Source of the DNA: Streptomyces sp. R33
GTDB lineage: Bacteria; Actinomycetota; Actinomycetes; Streptomycetales; Streptomycetaceae
Length of the DNA stretch: 64,000 nt
NCBI RefSeq assembly: GCF_041200175.1
Contig: NZ_CP165727.1
Location: forward strand, 806,001 to 870,000
Reading direction: 5' to 3'
Made by a program: the position numbers and the translations under genes. Numbering within the stretch: position 1 is the first letter of the stretch; each line of letters opens with the position of its first letter. A model generated the notes under the pieces. It made no database searches, was not told the origin of the DNA, and saw nothing but the letters and a program-made list of their open reading frames with translations. This document shows positions 63,871 to 64,000 of the stretch, one piece after another.

Positions 63871-64000
63871 CGACCTCCCTCGACCTCCCCCCGACCCACA
63901 CTAGCCCGGGGCCGGGTGACCGGCTCCGAGGCTGGGCCACCCGTGTCTCGGGCGAGGCTGCCGCCGGAAAACAACGTACGGCGTACGGAGTGCGGACGCG
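63871..64000. other. upstream region of the VOC operon, no gene seen
   Basis: The last 130 bp hold the promoter side of the VOC gene (minus strand). No coding frame with bias, no clear -35/-10 pair and no repeat were seen. Confidence 0.5.

Overview
The window is chromosomal DNA from a high-GC actinomycete, almost certainly a Streptomyces. Third codon positions are almost all G or C and GTG/TTG starts are frequent. The gene content fits too: a mycothiol-type maleylpyruvate isomerase family protein, GlxA, MerR, TetR, Fur and SpoIIE-type regulators, a GPP34 protein, a DUF6194 protein, a CBM2-GH18 chitinase and a MAB_1171c-family membrane protein. I saw no rRNA, tRNA, CRISPR array, prophage or recognisable biosynthetic gene cluster. 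It reads as accessory or chromosome-arm territory: many short independent units, several gene remnants and one insertion sequence.

Layout. 0-8 kb: secreted PI-PLC-like protein, ferric-reductase-like flavocytochrome, RNase HI, nucleoside hydrolase, DinB/MDMPI protein, nitroreductase and small hypotheticals. 8-16 kb: phospholipase D-like enzyme, PLP decarboxylase, a 74-codon methyltransferase remnant coupled to a PIG-V-like membrane glycosyltransferase, a SulP transporter and a secreted serine hydrolase. 15.9-16.4 kb: bL33 and bL31 paralogues lacking zinc-binding cysteines. 16.5-20.4 kb: GPP34 protein, then an FHA protein, an atypical membrane Ser/Thr kinase and a secreted Cys protein. 20.8-25.7 kb: amidohydrolase divergent from TetR, then a four-gene minus-strand run (membrane protein, small XRE regulator, MDR oxidoreductase, MmyB-type regulator) led by an unusual operator and hairpin region.

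26.3-28.8 kb: a monooxygenase remnant, a 1442-bp IS701-like element with perfect 25-bp ends and CTAG target duplications, then an SMI1/KNR4 gene starting ten bases beyond the duplication. 29.3-33.0 kb: a tight operon of a gamma-glutamylcyclotransferase-like/SGNH-hydrolase fusion, a 7-TM MAB_1171c protein and an FAD oxidoreductase. This is the best candidate here for an undescribed pathway. 33-39 kb: phosphotransferase, methyltransferase, divergent fur-katG pair, DUF6194 and a double-MerR regulator. 39-46 kb: PAS-GAF-SpoIIE-HATPase protein with altered phosphatase metal ligands, secreted PKD/three-repeat protein, VOC protein, MFS exporter divergent from an ArsR regulator. 46-50 kb: atypical Nramp transporter divergent from an APC permease plus UspA pair. 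50-64 kb: coiled-coil and HEAT-like proteins, Rieske lipoprotein divergent from DoxX, GlxA regulator with MBL hydrolase, DM13 protein, CPBP protease coupled to a NarL-type two-component system, the chitinase and a two-domain VOC protein.

How the parts may work together (inference): the fur-katG pair is a peroxide-defence unit; FHA and kinase are a phospho-signalling pair; APC permease and UspA are an amino-acid/stress unit; the 29.3-33.0 kb operon links a membrane protein with hydrolytic and redox chemistry. All identities are from reading the translated sequence, without database searches.
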